NCBI GenBank assembly: GCA_003139095.1
Contig: PLHW01000026.1
Coordinates: 107,233 to 171,232, forward strand
Source: Acidobacteriaceae bacterium
Lineage (GTDB): Bacteria; Acidobacteriota; Terriglobia; Terriglobales; Acidobacteriaceae
Reading direction: 5' to 3'
DNA: 64,000 nucleotides
A program made the position numbers and the translations under genes. Shown here piece after piece: positions 1 through 8,675 of the stretch (the first letter of the stretch is position 1; every line of letters begins with the position of its first letter). The notes below the pieces were generated by a model that saw only the letters and a list, made by a program, of their open reading frames with translations, ran no database searches and was not told where the DNA came from.

Positions 1-830
<830 letters not shown>

Positions 831-1057
831 TCAACGACGACAAGGGGCATTACCTTTTCCAGTTTCCTTTTGTGTCCCGTCGCGGTCCGTCCGGGTAAAA
901 GCGATTTTGATGCTGTCGAGTTCCCCCCTTGTACAACTGTTTGTTGAACAGTTGGTCGCCTCTCTTCCGATGGAAGGCGAGCATCTGCGCCTCTGTCTTC
1001 ACAGCCTGTTGGGGCCCAAGGCCTCGCGCCTTCCGAGACCTGTCAACTCTTTATCTC

Positions 1058-1105
1058 TGTCATCCTGAGCGAAGCGAAGGATCCATGCATTTCGCCGGCA
1101 GCGGC
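1058..1105 (+). repeat. Dispersed repeat, TCATCCTGAGCGAAGCGAAGGATC family
   Basis: The copy begins CTGTCATCCTGAGCGAAG, continues with an imperfect palindromic core and ends in ATGCATTTCGCCGG. A second copy is at 1282-1343 and an inverted core is at 1682-1706, on either side of the GIY-YIG gene. Confidence 0.75.
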
Positions 1106-1281
1106 TGGTCACTGTGCGCGTGCACGAGCTCGGCTACTACTACGTCTACAGAGTCAGAGTCATCGCAAACTTCGGCAAAGTCGCGGATAGGGGGAGTATT
1201 CATCACAAACGAACCGCGCTCCCCTCACAGACTTTCGCCCTCCAATCCATCAAACTCTCAAGTGCTAACATCCCGCAAATG

Positions 1282-1343
1282 CTGTCATCCTGACCCTGAG
1301 CGCAGCCGAAGGGGAAGGACCTATGCATTTCGCCGGTAGCGCC
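1282..1343 (+). repeat. Dispersed repeat, second copy upstream of GIY-YIG gene
   Basis: This variant of the 1058 repeat has the core expanded by a few bases (TCATCCTGACCCTGAGCGCA) but the same ATGCATTTCGCCGG tail. It ends about 10 nt before the start codon of the GIY-YIG gene. Confidence 0.7.
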
Positions 1344-1351
1344 TGAACACC

Positions 1352-1705
1352 ATGGGTCACCACGAACGCCACGACTACTGTGTCTACATTCTGACCAACC
1401 ACTCAAAAACTCTCTACATCGGCGTCACCGGAAATCTGCACTGCCGTGTCTGGCAGCACAAGCAGGGTGCCGGATCGGAGTTTTGCGCGCGCTACAAGAT
1501 CGACCGCCTCGTCTACTACGAAAGCTTCGACGATGTGATCAAGGCCATCAACCGGGAAAAACAGCTCAAAGGACTGCTGCGGATAAAGAAGATTCAGTTG
1601 ATTGTCTCGATGAATCCAACGTGGCGCGACCTGAGCGAGGAGTGGTACACGCGCCATCGTTATCAGCCAGAAGAACGCGCTGATCCTTCGCTGCGCTCAG
1701 GATGA
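1352..1705 (+). CDS. GIY-YIG nuclease domain protein
   Basis: The 117-residue protein has a single UvrC/URI-type GIY-YIG domain. The first motif is Y9-C-V-Y12, the second is L21-Y-I-G24, and R32 in the CRVWQH helix is the usual catalytic arginine. The family makes metal-dependent single-strand nicks or double-strand breaks; stand-alone members of this size are common in soil bacteria and their cellular role is mostly unknown. The last residues (ADPSLRSG) and the stop are encoded by an inverted copy of the dispersed repeat that also lies upstream, so gene and repeats may have spread together. The start is ATG with no clear Shine-Dalgarno, so the first few residues are less certain. Confidence 0.85.
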   Translation: MGHHERHDYCVYILTNHSKTLYIGVTGNLHCRVWQHKQGAGSEFCARYKIDRLVYYESFDDVIKAINREKQLKGLLRIKKIQLIVSMNPTWRDLSEEWYTRHRYQPEERADPSLRSG

Positions 1706-1706
1706 C
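1682..1706 (-). repeat. Inverted copy of the TCATCCTGAG repeat
   Basis: GATCCTTCGCTGCGCTCAGG followed by ATGAC is the reverse complement of the 1058-type core. It forms the 3' end of the GIY-YIG coding sequence. Confidence 0.75.
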
Positions 1707-1762
1707 AACTGCGAGCTTAGACCCCGAGTTCACCGTTGCAGGTCCTGGGAAGCTGCACGGTG

Positions 1763-1803
1763 CCCCATTCTAAAATCGCGTTCTGTGCGATTTTAGAGTG
1801 GGG
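1763..1803 (+). repeat. REP-type hairpin, copy 1
   Basis: The arms 1763-1779 and 1787-1803 pair over 17 bp (one G-T pair) around the 7-nt loop GTTCTGT, preceded by GTG. The same design occurs at 8643, 9307 (inverted) and 10875 with different stem sequences, so pairing is kept while the bases change. Confidence 0.8.
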
Positions 1804-1849
1804 ATATCTCCATCCCGTCCGCAGCCCTCTGCCCCCTCCGGCTCGACTT

Positions 1850-2593
1850 CTACTCCGCCGTCACCACAAAATCCGCCTCCACCACCGCCGCACCGCGCCG
1901 CCTCGACGCGTTTCGGAACACCAGATAATATTTTTCCGGCTCGCCAAACGTCGGCTTCAAGTCCCAATCAATGTCCCGATTCCCCGCCGGACTAACCCAA
2001 AACGTGCTCCTCTCCGTCTCATCCCGCCCAAACCGCGCAAACTCTTCCTCGTTCATCAGCAGCACTTCCACCGCGCCTCTTCCCGCATTCCCCGTTTCCA
2101 CACACCGAAATGTCCCCTCCACATGCCCGCCGCGCTTATGTGCCGGTAACTCGAATGTAAGTGTCTGGTAAGTTGTCACCGAAAGCCGTCCATGCACTAA
2201 CTGATCCGTCCACCCCGCCGTCTCCCTTGCTACGCGGTCAATCGACGCCGACGCCTCACTCACAGCCGCGTTCGCCGACGCACCATTCTCCGGCCCATCG
2301 GCTGACGCCCCATTCACACCCGACCCGTCCGCCACCGGCGTCTTTCCATCTCGCTGTCCGCCCGCAATCTCGTGCTCTCCCAGCACGCCATACACGGCTA
2401 CGTTCGGACCCACTGTCCCCGATTTGCCCGCCCCGCCCGCATTCACCTTTCCCGCCGTCCCGTCCGCCAGCGGCGAGTGTTCCCTCCACCATGCGTGTCC
2501 CTGGTCGCCCAACTCCACGAACGTATATGCAGCCCCTAACAGAAAGCCGATTCCCGCCACCAGATGTAAGAATCCTTTCAGCCCCTTTGCCAT
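1850..2593 (-). CDS. Membrane-anchored protein of unknown function
   Basis: I do not recognise the family. The 247-residue protein begins with a short basic stretch (MAKGLKG) and one hydrophobic segment at about residues 8-28, which should anchor it in the inner membrane with the rest outside the cytoplasm. Residues 45-110 are a low-complexity Gly/Ala/Ser/Asn linker. The last ~100 residues form a compact, probably beta-rich domain containing two Trp-rich stretches (FWVSPAGNRDIDWD) and ending VVEADFVVTAE. It stands alone between a repeat-rich region and the REP hairpin, so context gives no function. The plus strand across the gene is strikingly C-rich. Confidence 0.6.
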   Translation of the reverse strand: MAKGLKGFLHLVAGIGFLLGAAYTFVELGDQGHAWWREHSPLADGTAGKVNAGGAGKSGTVGPNVAVYGVLGEHEIAGGQRDGKTPVADGSGVNGASADGPENGASANAAVSEASASIDRVARETAGWTDQLVHGRLSVTTYQTLTFELPAHKRGGHVEGTFRCVETGNAGRGAVEVLLMNEEEFARFGRDETERSTFWVSPAGNRDIDWDLKPTFGEPEKYYLVFRNASRRRGAAVVEADFVVTAE

Positions 2594-2994
2594 GACTTAC
2601 CTTTAAGTTCTCCCAGTTATCCATAAGTAGAGCATGTTTAAAAAATCGGTTTTGGGTAGGGCACGGCTTCAGCCGTGCCGCCATGGGCCAACAAAAATGC
2701 GGGCTTTAGCCCTGAGGGTGAGTCGTTCGAACTGAAGAGCATTTTTGAAACGCGCTTTAGCAGAACCCGCCTCATATCTGTCCGTCGCACCTTCGCGACA
2801 AACGCCTCGCCCCCTCGCTGCGCCTCCGACCACCCCCAAACACTTCAGTATGTCCGCAACCCCACTGCCCGGCAAGATGACATCCGTAAGGGGGCATGGG
2901 TCACCCGGCCACAGTCCCGTCTCCCCATCCCCATTTGCGTCTCTCCCAACTTTTCTGCATCATCAAGCCAACACGTCACCTCACATAGGCAAGC
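2594..2994. repeat. Repeat-rich intergenic region
   Basis: No gene is supported. Around 2659-2678 there is a perfect 8-bp hairpin (GGCACGGC/GCCGTGCC with loop TTCA), followed at 2701-2712 by GGGCTTTAGCCC, and then by sequence to about 2820 of the type that recurs between genes of Acidobacteriota. Related text (CAGGGCTAAA) occurs near 9461. Confidence 0.5.
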
Positions 2995-4320
2995 ATGCGC
3001 CCGCTACCAATCCTCCTGCTCTCCCTCCTCTTATTAATAGCTCCCGCCGCCGCACAAAACGCTCCCCCCATGAGCATGCCACCCAACTCCGACTCTCAAA
3101 TGCCCGGCATGTCCGGCCCCGACCGCTCCATGCCCGCTGAGCCACCCTCCTTCATCACCCTCCTCCTCGCCCACGCCACCTCCGGCACCGACGCCGAGCC
3201 CGCCTCCACGCCCTTCCCCATGCTCATGACCACCCGCCGCGCCTGGTCCTTCATGTTCCACGGCTCCGCATTTCTCAGCGACATTCAGCAATCCGGCCCG
3301 CGCGCCGCCGACAAGCTTTTCTCCACCAACTGGTTCATGCCCATGGCCCAGCGCCAACTCGCCCGCGGCACCCTCACCCTCCGCGCCATGTTCAGCCTCG
3401 AGCCCGCCACCATTTCCGACCGCCGCTACCCCGAGCTTTTCCAGCAGGGTGAAACCGCCTTCGCCCTCCCCATCGTCGACGGCCAGCATCCCCACAACTT
3501 TTTCATGGAGCTCGCCGCCCTCTACGACTACCCGCTCACCGACCGCACCCTCGTCTCCTTCTACGCCGCTCCCATGGGCGATCCCGCTCTCGGCCCCGTC
3601 GCCTATCCTCACCGCGCCTCCGCTTCCGAAAATCCCATCGCCCCTCTCGGCCATCACCTCGAAGACTCCACCCACATCGCCGACGACGTCATCACCATCG
3701 GTCTTACCTACCGCAGCTTCCGCCTCGAAGCATCCGGCTTCCATGGCCGCGAGCCTGACGAACATCGCTGGCAACTCGCCTCCGGCAAAATTGATTCCTG
3801 GTCCACTCGCGTCACCCTCGATCCCGCGCCCAACTGGAGTTTTCAATATTCCATCGCCCAGCTTCACAGCCCTGAGTCGCTCTTTCCCGCCGAAGATCTT
3901 CGCCGCATGACCGCGTCGCTCTTCTATAACCGGCCCATCCACAACGGCAATTGGGCCTCACTCATTTTGTGGGGACGCAATCAAAGTCTCTCCGACGGCA
4001 ACATCGGCAATGGCTATCTCCTCGAATCCACGCTTCAATTCCGCCGCCGCAATTACGCCTGGACCCGCATCGAAAATGTCGACCGCACCAACGAGCTTCT
4101 CGTCGGAGAACATCCCCTGCCCCCCAACTTCACCGAGCGTTACTTCACCCGCGTCCAGGCCTACACCCTCGGCTATGATCGCGAGCTCGCCCACATCCCG
4201 CATCTCTCGACGGCGCTAGGCGCGCAGTTCACGACTTATGGCGTCCCGCCCGCCCTCAAACCAATCTATGATTCCCACCCAGTAACTGGCCTACTCTTCC
4301 TCCGCATCCGTCTTTATTAG
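2995..4320 (+). CDS. Predicted outer-membrane beta-barrel protein
   Basis: The 441-residue protein starts with a signal peptide (RPLPILLLSLLLLIAPAAAQ). A Met/Pro-rich stretch with repeated MSMP/MPGM motifs follows (residues 26-50), reminiscent of metal-binding tails but unproven. The body has alternating polar and hydrophobic strands rich in Tyr, Trp and Arg, and the protein ends FLRIRLY with a terminal aromatic residue, as BAM substrates do. I recognise no enzyme motif. An outer-membrane barrel or porin-like role is inferred from these features; metal handling is only a guess from the Met-rich segment. Codons are extremely C-rich in third positions. Confidence 0.65.
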   Translation: MRPLPILLLSLLLLIAPAAAQNAPPMSMPPNSDSQMPGMSGPDRSMPAEPPSFITLLLAHATSGTDAEPASTPFPMLMTTRRAWSFMFHGSAFLSDIQQSGPRAADKLFSTNWFMPMAQRQLARGTLTLRAMFSLEPATISDRRYPELFQQGETAFALPIVDGQHPHNFFMELAALYDYPLTDRTLVSFYAAPMGDPALGPVAYPHRASASENPIAPLGHHLEDSTHIADDVITIGLTYRSFRLEASGFHGREPDEHRWQLASGKIDSWSTRVTLDPAPNWSFQYSIAQLHSPESLFPAEDLRRMTASLFYNRPIHNGNWASLILWGRNQSLSDGNIGNGYLLESTLQFRRRNYAWTRIENVDRTNELLVGEHPLPPNFTERYFTRVQAYTLGYDRELAHIPHLSTALGAQFTTYGVPPALKPIYDSHPVTGLLFLRIRLY

Positions 4321-4568
4321 AGAAGGTCTAATTAAGTCCTTGGTGTCCCCAGTGTCCCTCCGTGTACCCCGTGGTTGTCCGCTTTTTGCTGGCACTTAAT
4401 CAGAGCTTCCCTAAAAAGTTTTCTCTGCGTACTCCGCGATCTCCGCGTTAAGATCCACCACGATTAACGGCGAGATTCGCGGCAATGGTTAGCCGAGACG
4501 GCTTGCAGAGACCATTCGCAAACCGAGGTCGCGGGCAACAGTGCGCCGGGATAGGTTAACCGCGTGGG

Positions 4569-5261
4569 TTACCACACGTGCGGCACAAGGCGGTACCGCA
4601 CTTTCTCGCGATAGGCCGGGTAGCCTTCCAGATCGCGTGCCAACAACTTCTCCTCGCCAAAGATGCGCACAACCAGCAACCCGGCCATGGCCAAGCCTGC
4701 GAGAAGGCCATAAACGGAGCCCAGCAGCAACGCCGCGCCAATAAATACGAGACTTGCCCCAAGATACATGGGGTGGCGCACAATGCCATAGACGCCTGTG
4801 TCAATTACATGCTGGCCGCGCTCGCTCTGAATGCGCACTAGCTGCGACGCATACGTGTTATCGGTGAACGCGCGGAAGAAAGGGAAACTACCCCCGACCA
4901 GCAGGATGCCTCCGCATACTTCGCTCCACAGCGGCAGGCGGCGTGTCCAACCGAAGCGCACATCCAGCGCTGGCACAACGAGCAAAGCCAGAAAGCATAG
5001 TTTTGTCCCGAGTAGGATCGCCACATCGGCGCGCGATTCACCGCCGCTGCCGGGCATGCGCATGCGCTCCGCCAACAGCGCAGGGTCCCTGAAGCGAAGC
5101 CACAGAAGAAGCGCGGAAGCGAACAAGACCCACCAGACGCCAAATATCCAGCCCTCCACCCACCGCCAATCGCCCGACTCCCATAGCAGCAGCGCCGCGA
5201 GCCCAAGAAAGACAACGGGGGCAGCCACCACCAGCCCGGTGATGATCGTCGTGCGCCGCAT
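4569..5261 (-). CDS. Isoprenylcysteine carboxyl methyltransferase-like membrane protein
   Basis: The 230-residue protein has about five hydrophobic segments. The C-terminal region carries the ICMT/PEMT-type signature: GVYGIVRHPMYLGASLVFIG, with the RHPMY motif, followed by EEKLLARDLEGYPAYREKVRYRLVP. In this family the His-Pro and the downstream Glu/Arg bind S-adenosylmethionine at the membrane surface. The bacterial substrates are generally unknown (lipids or small hydrophobic molecules). The ATG at 5261 was chosen because hydrophobic sequence starts directly after MRRTT; a start further upstream would add an unlikely Arg-rich extension. It is read alone, divergent from the DUF1579-like gene. 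Confidence 0.8.
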   Translation of the reverse strand: MRRTTIITGLVVAAPVVFLGLAALLLWESGDWRWVEGWIFGVWWVLFASALLLWLRFRDPALLAERMRMPGSGGESRADVAILLGTKLCFLALLVVPALDVRFGWTRRLPLWSEVCGGILLVGGSFPFFRAFTDNTYASQLVRIQSERGQHVIDTGVYGIVRHPMYLGASLVFIGAALLLGSVYGLLAGLAMAGLLVVRIFGEEKLLARDLEGYPAYREKVRYRLVPHVW

Positions 5262-5409
5262 CGGAAGTCGATAACATCCTACTCCCGAAACATACCTACG
5301 TTGTACCGCCGCATGCCGATTGCCGCGTGGTCTGGCGCCAGGGCACAACTCCTTCGGGGCAAATTGCGGGCAGACATCAGCTCATACCTTTCTCTACTCT
5401 AAAAAGCCC

Positions 5410-5447
5410 TTGACAACAACTATAGTGTTGTAGTTAACTATAACACT
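5410..5447 (+). promoter_or_regulatory. Probable operator: 24-bp near-perfect palindrome next to a -35 element
   Basis: TTGACA at 5410-5415 is followed by the palindrome 5424-5447, with 11 of 12 base pairs matching and half-site AGTGTT-N-TAGTT around a GTTAAC centre. The heptamer AACTATA also recurs at 5418 and 5436. The palindrome covers the expected -10 region of the downstream secreted-protein gene, the layout of a repressor site. The GntR regulator at 6313 is the nearest candidate, but a BlaI-type or other repressor would fit equally well. Confidence 0.55.
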
Positions 5448-5485
5448 GAATGGATTCGCCCAGCGATTCCCAAGGAGGCTCCACC

Positions 5486-6067
5486 ATGCATTCCCTTCGT
5501 TCTATGCTCTCAGTTGCTTTGATCGCGCTCTCTACTGTCGCTTTCGCCCAGTCGCAGACGCAAAACCCCGACCCGCACATGTCCTCCACAGCTCCCGCGC
5601 TGTCCGAAGCGCAGAAGGCCTTCGCAACCATGAAGTCCCTCGCCGGAGAGTGGGAAGGCCCCGCCACCGTCGCCGAGATGCCGGGAATGTCAGACGGCAA
5701 GCCCCTCCACATCTCCATGCGCGTCACCTCAAGGGGCAACGCGCTCGTCCACGAGCTTCAGGAAGCAGGCACTCCGCTCGATGCCACTAAGTACGACCAT
5801 CCCGTCACCATGCTTTACGTCGACGGCGATCAGCTCACCCTCATCCACTATTGCGACGCGGGAAATCGCCCGCGCATGACCGGCACCATGTCTCCCGACG
5901 GCAAGCGCGTCGAGTTCGAATTCAAGGACATCAGCGGCAGCATGGATTACCACATGCACCACTCCGTCTTCACCATCATTGACGCCAACCATCACACCGA
6001 GGATTGGACCTTCATGATGAAGGACAAGCCCATCCACGCCCACATGGACCTGCAGCGCGCCAAGTGA
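5486..6067 (+). CDS. Secreted DUF1579-like protein
   Basis: The 193-residue protein has a signal peptide (MHSLRSMLSVALIALSTVAFAQS). A single domain of about 150 residues then opens with FATMKSLAGEWEGPATV, the Gly-Glu-Trp opening typical of DUF1579 and related lipocalin-like 'residue loss' families. The C-terminal half is His-rich (MDYHMHHSVF, DANHHTEDW, KPIHAHM), which may bind metal; that is inference. The start is fixed by AAGGAGG eight bases ahead of ATG 5486; the longer frame from 5450 lacks a ribosome site. It lies directly downstream of the palindromic operator and may share control with the GntR-ABC genes beyond the repeats. Confidence 0.7.
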   Translation: MHSLRSMLSVALIALSTVAFAQSQTQNPDPHMSSTAPALSEAQKAFATMKSLAGEWEGPATVAEMPGMSDGKPLHISMRVTSRGNALVHELQEAGTPLDATKYDHPVTMLYVDGDQLTLIHYCDAGNRPRMTGTMSPDGKRVEFEFKDISGSMDYHMHHSVFTIIDANHHTEDWTFMMKDKPIHAHMDLQRAK

Positions 6068-6111
6068 CGACCTTCGGGGGTAGTAGTGTAGTTGGATTGT
6101 CATCCTGGTGC

Positions 6112-6287
6112 AGTTTGGTTGGCGCCCTGGTGTAGTTTGATTGTCATCCTGAGGAGAGCGGTAGCTCGACGAAGGATCTCGGACGCCACCACCCGTACCA
6201 GTTAGTGTAGTTTGGTTGGCACCCTGGTGTAGTTTGATTGTCATCCTGAGGAGAGCGGTAGCTCGACGAAGGATCTCGGACTCCACC
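6112..6287 (+). repeat. Two direct copies of a ~79-bp repeat, period 97
   Basis: Copy 1 (about 6112-6190) and copy 2 (about 6209-6287) are nearly identical; each contains TGATTGTCATCCTGAGGAGA and GACGAAGGATCTCGGA. The core belongs to the TCATCCTGAG...GAAGGATC family seen at 1058. The second copy ends only about 25 nt before the gntR start codon. Confidence 0.85.
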
Positions 6288-6312
6288 GCCGCCAGTAACC
6301 GGAAAAACCCTG

Positions 6313-6750
6313 ATGGACCGTGAGTGGAACGACAGTCAGCCGATTTACCGCCAGCTTCGCGACCGCGTCGTCGCGATGATTCTCGACGGCGTCCTCAAGG
6401 AGGGCGATCCTCTGCCCTCCGTGCGCAACGTCGCCGCCGAGTATCGCGTCAATCCACTCACCGTCCTCAAGGGCTATCAGCAACTGGTCGACGAGGGCTT
6501 CGTTGAAACTCGCCGCGGCCTCGGCATGTTCGTCCAGCCCGGCGCCCGCGCTTCCCTCTTACATGCCGAGCGCCAGAAGTTTCTCGCCGACGACTGGCCC
6601 CGCATCTTCTCCATGCTCCAGCGTCTCGGCCTCGACGCCGATGCCCTGCTCAACGCCGCCCATCCCCAGTCCTCGCCCGCCGCCCCGCAAGGCCCTAAAT
6701 CAACGCCCCAATCCGGCTCACACCATCCAGAGGAGGAGCCCCACCAATGA
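6313..6750 (+). CDS. GntR-family transcriptional regulator, YtrA type
   Basis: The 145-residue protein has an N-terminal winged helix (residues 8-75) with the GntR signature: QPIYRQLRDRVVAMILDGVLKEGDPLPSVRNVAAEYRVNPLTV, then YQQLVDEGFVETRRGLGMFV. There is no large ligand-binding domain, only a short C-terminal helical tail, as in the YtrA subfamily. YtrA regulators usually sit first in an operon with an ABC exporter and repress it. That is the arrangement here: the stop codon overlaps the start of the ATPase gene. The effector is unknown. The palindrome at 5424 is a candidate binding site. Confidence 0.9.
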   Translation: MDREWNDSQPIYRQLRDRVVAMILDGVLKEGDPLPSVRNVAAEYRVNPLTVLKGYQQLVDEGFVETRRGLGMFVQPGARASLLHAERQKFLADDWPRIFSMLQRLGLDADALLNAAHPQSSPAAPQGPKSTPQSGSHHPEEEPHQ

Positions 6751-7652
6751 CTGTCATCGAAGCCCGCGGTCTCCGCAAAACCTTCGGCGCCACCGTCGCC
6801 CTCAGCGCCCTCGACCTCCGCGTCGAATCCGGCCGCATCCTCGGCCTCGTCGGCCCCAACGGCGCCGGCAAAACCACCGCCCTCAACGCCATCCTCGGCC
6901 TCATCCCCTACCAGGGCCAGCTCAAAGTCCTCGGCCGCGATCCCTGGACCGAGCGCGATCACCTCATGCGCGATGTCTGCTTCATCGCCGATGTCGCCGT
7001 CCTGCCCCGCTGGATTCGCGTCTCCCAGGCCCTCGACTATGTCGCCGGCGTCCATCCCCGCTTCGATCGCGCCAAGGCCGAAGCCCTCCTTGCCAAAACC
7101 ACCATCGCCCGCGACCGCAAAGTCCGCGAACTCTCCAAGGGCATGGTCGCCCAGCTTCACCTCGCCCTCGTCATGGCCATCGACGCCAGGCTCCTCGTCC
7201 TCGACGAGCCCACCCTCGGCCTCGACATCCTTTTCCGCAAGCAGTTCTACGACTCCCTCCTCAACGACTACTTCGACCGCGATCGCACCATCCTCGTCAC
7301 CACCCATCAGGTCGACGAAATTCAAGACGTCCTCACCGACGTCATGTTCATCGATCGCGGCCGCATCGTCTTCTCCTCCACCATGGAAGAGTTCGAGTCC
7401 CGCTACGTCGAGCTCATCGTCAATCCCGAAAACGCCGCCGCCGCCCGCGCCCTCGCCCCCATCCACGAGCGCCAGGTCCTCGGCCGCACCATCTTCCTTT
7501 TCGATCTCATGACCCTCCACAACATCGATCGCCCGCAACTTGCCGCCCTCGGCGACCTCCGCTCCCCCGGCATCGCCGACTTATTCGTCGCCCTTCTCGG
7601 CAATCCATCCACGCCCCCGCAACCCGCCGCAAAAACAGGAGCCGCAAAATGA
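6747..7652 (+). CDS. ABC transporter ATP-binding protein (YtrB-like)
   Basis: The 301-residue ATPase has Walker A GPNGAGKT at residues 36-43, Walker B LLVLDEPTLGLD near 150-161 and the H-loop TTHQVDE. The signature motif is LSKGM rather than LSGGQ, as in several drug- or peptide-export ATPases of this subfamily. The C-terminal ~90 residues are the accessory domain of CcmA/YtrB-type ATPases. ATG overlaps the gntR stop (ATGA) and its own stop overlaps the next start (ATGA), so the three genes are translationally coupled. It powers the membrane protein encoded next; the substrate is unknown. Confidence 0.92.
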   Translation: MTVIEARGLRKTFGATVALSALDLRVESGRILGLVGPNGAGKTTALNAILGLIPYQGQLKVLGRDPWTERDHLMRDVCFIADVAVLPRWIRVSQALDYVAGVHPRFDRAKAEALLAKTTIARDRKVRELSKGMVAQLHLALVMAIDARLLVLDEPTLGLDILFRKQFYDSLLNDYFDRDRTILVTTHQVDEIQDVLTDVMFIDRGRIVFSSTMEEFESRYVELIVNPENAAAARALAPIHERQVLGRTIFLFDLMTLHNIDRPQLAALGDLRSPGIADLFVALLGNPSTPPQPAAKTGAAK

Positions 7653-8623
7653 CCACCCCATCCAACTCCATGCCCAATTCGTTCCCCGCGCAACCCGCCG
7701 CCCCCAACTCCGTCCCAACTCCGCCCGATTCCCCCACCCGCCCCTTCTACTGGTCCGTCCGCCGCGAGCTCTGGGAGAACCGCTCCATCTACCTCGCCCC
7801 TCTCGCCGTCGCCGCCGTCACTCTCGTCGGCTTCGTCGTCGCGACCCTCGGCCGCGCCCTCTCCACCAGCGATATCGCTCACCGCCGCGCCATCCTCGAA
7901 AGCCACTTTAACTTCGTCTCCGCCATGATCATGGGCACCACCTTTGTCGTCGGCATCTTCTATTCCCTCGACGCCCTCCACTCCGAGCGCCGCGACCGCT
8001 CCATCCTCTTCTGGAAATCCCTCCCCGTCTCCGATCTCACCACCGTCCTCTCCAAAGCCAGCATCCCGCTCCTCGTTCTCCCCGCTATCACCGTCATCCT
8101 TACCGTTGCCATGCTCTGGATCATGCTCTTACTAAGTTCCTTAGTCTTAGTCGGCAGCGGCCTCAACGCCGCCACCCTATGGTCTCAGTCCCCGCTCTTA
8201 CAAATATCACTCCTTCTTCTTTACCACCTTATTACCGTCCACATACTCTGGCACGCCCCCTTCTACGCCTGGATGCTCTTAGTCTCCGCCTGGGCCCGCC
8301 GCGCCGTATTTCTCTGGGCCGCCTTACCGATAGCCGCCATCGGCATCCTCGAAAAAATCATCTTCAACACCACCCACTTCGCCAACTTTCTCGAATACCG
8401 CCTCTCCGGCCCCGAGCCCTACGCCATGGGCGCTCCCTCCAACTCCATGTCTCAAGGCCCCGCCGCCGGCTCCATCTCGCAGGGCGCCCACTCCATGCAC
8501 ACGATGTCCACCGTCGATCCCGCCAAATTCCTAACCACCCCCGGCCTCTGGTTAGGCCTGATAGTAACTGTCGCCCTGCTAGCAGCAACAGTCCACCTAC
8601 GCCGCAGCCAATCCCCCCTCTAA
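7649..8623 (+). CDS. ABC transporter permease subunit
   Basis: The 324-residue protein has about six membrane segments (near residues 45-65, 90-115, 140-170, 185-220, 225-250 and 300-320). An N-terminal Pro/Ser-rich cytoplasmic stretch precedes the first segment. A Met/Ser/His-rich extramembrane loop (APSNSMSQGP...HSMHTMSTVDP) precedes the last segment. It overlaps the ATPase stop codon by one base set (ATGA). With the ATPase it should form a homodimeric ABC-2-like exporter. The reading frame is open much further upstream, but that part lies within the ATPase gene in another frame and is not this protein. Confidence 0.85.
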   Translation: MTTPSNSMPNSFPAQPAAPNSVPTPPDSPTRPFYWSVRRELWENRSIYLAPLAVAAVTLVGFVVATLGRALSTSDIAHRRAILESHFNFVSAMIMGTTFVVGIFYSLDALHSERRDRSILFWKSLPVSDLTTVLSKASIPLLVLPAITVILTVAMLWIMLLLSSLVLVGSGLNAATLWSQSPLLQISLLLLYHLITVHILWHAPFYAWMLLVSAWARRAVFLWAALPIAAIGILEKIIFNTTHFANFLEYRLSGPEPYAMGAPSNSMSQGPAAGSISQGAHSMHTMSTVDPAKFLTTPGLWLGLIVTVALLAATVHLRRSQSPL

Positions 8624-8642
8624 TCAAGATAGGGCCGGGTGC

Positions 8643-8675
8643 CCCACTCATTCGCGTTCTGTGCGAATGAGTGGG
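8643..8675 (+). repeat. REP-type hairpin, copy 2
   Basis: The 13-bp perfect stem CCCACTCATTCGC / GCGAATGAGTGGG encloses loop GTTCTGT, preceded by GGGTGC. The stop codon of the RAYT pseudogene lies inside the left arm (8648-8650). Confidence 0.9.

Noticed and set aside
2619-2627. TTATCCATA as a DnaA box
   Set aside because: It is a single imperfect site with no cluster, so it gives no evidence for oriC here.
3034-3942. 302-codon minus-strand frame opposite the outer-membrane barrel gene
   Set aside because: It is very Gly/Glu/Val-rich with no motif; it is an antisense shadow of a C-rich gene.
6477-7538. 353-codon minus-strand frame opposite the ABC ATPase
   Set aside because: It is an acidic Gly/Asp/Glu/Val-rich antisense shadow without start signals or motifs.
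6503-7648. Long open frame running into the ABC permease gene (over 700 codons in total)
   Set aside because: Its first part reads Pro/Arg-rich nonsense across the gntR and ATPase genes in another frame; only the part from ATG 7649 is a protein.
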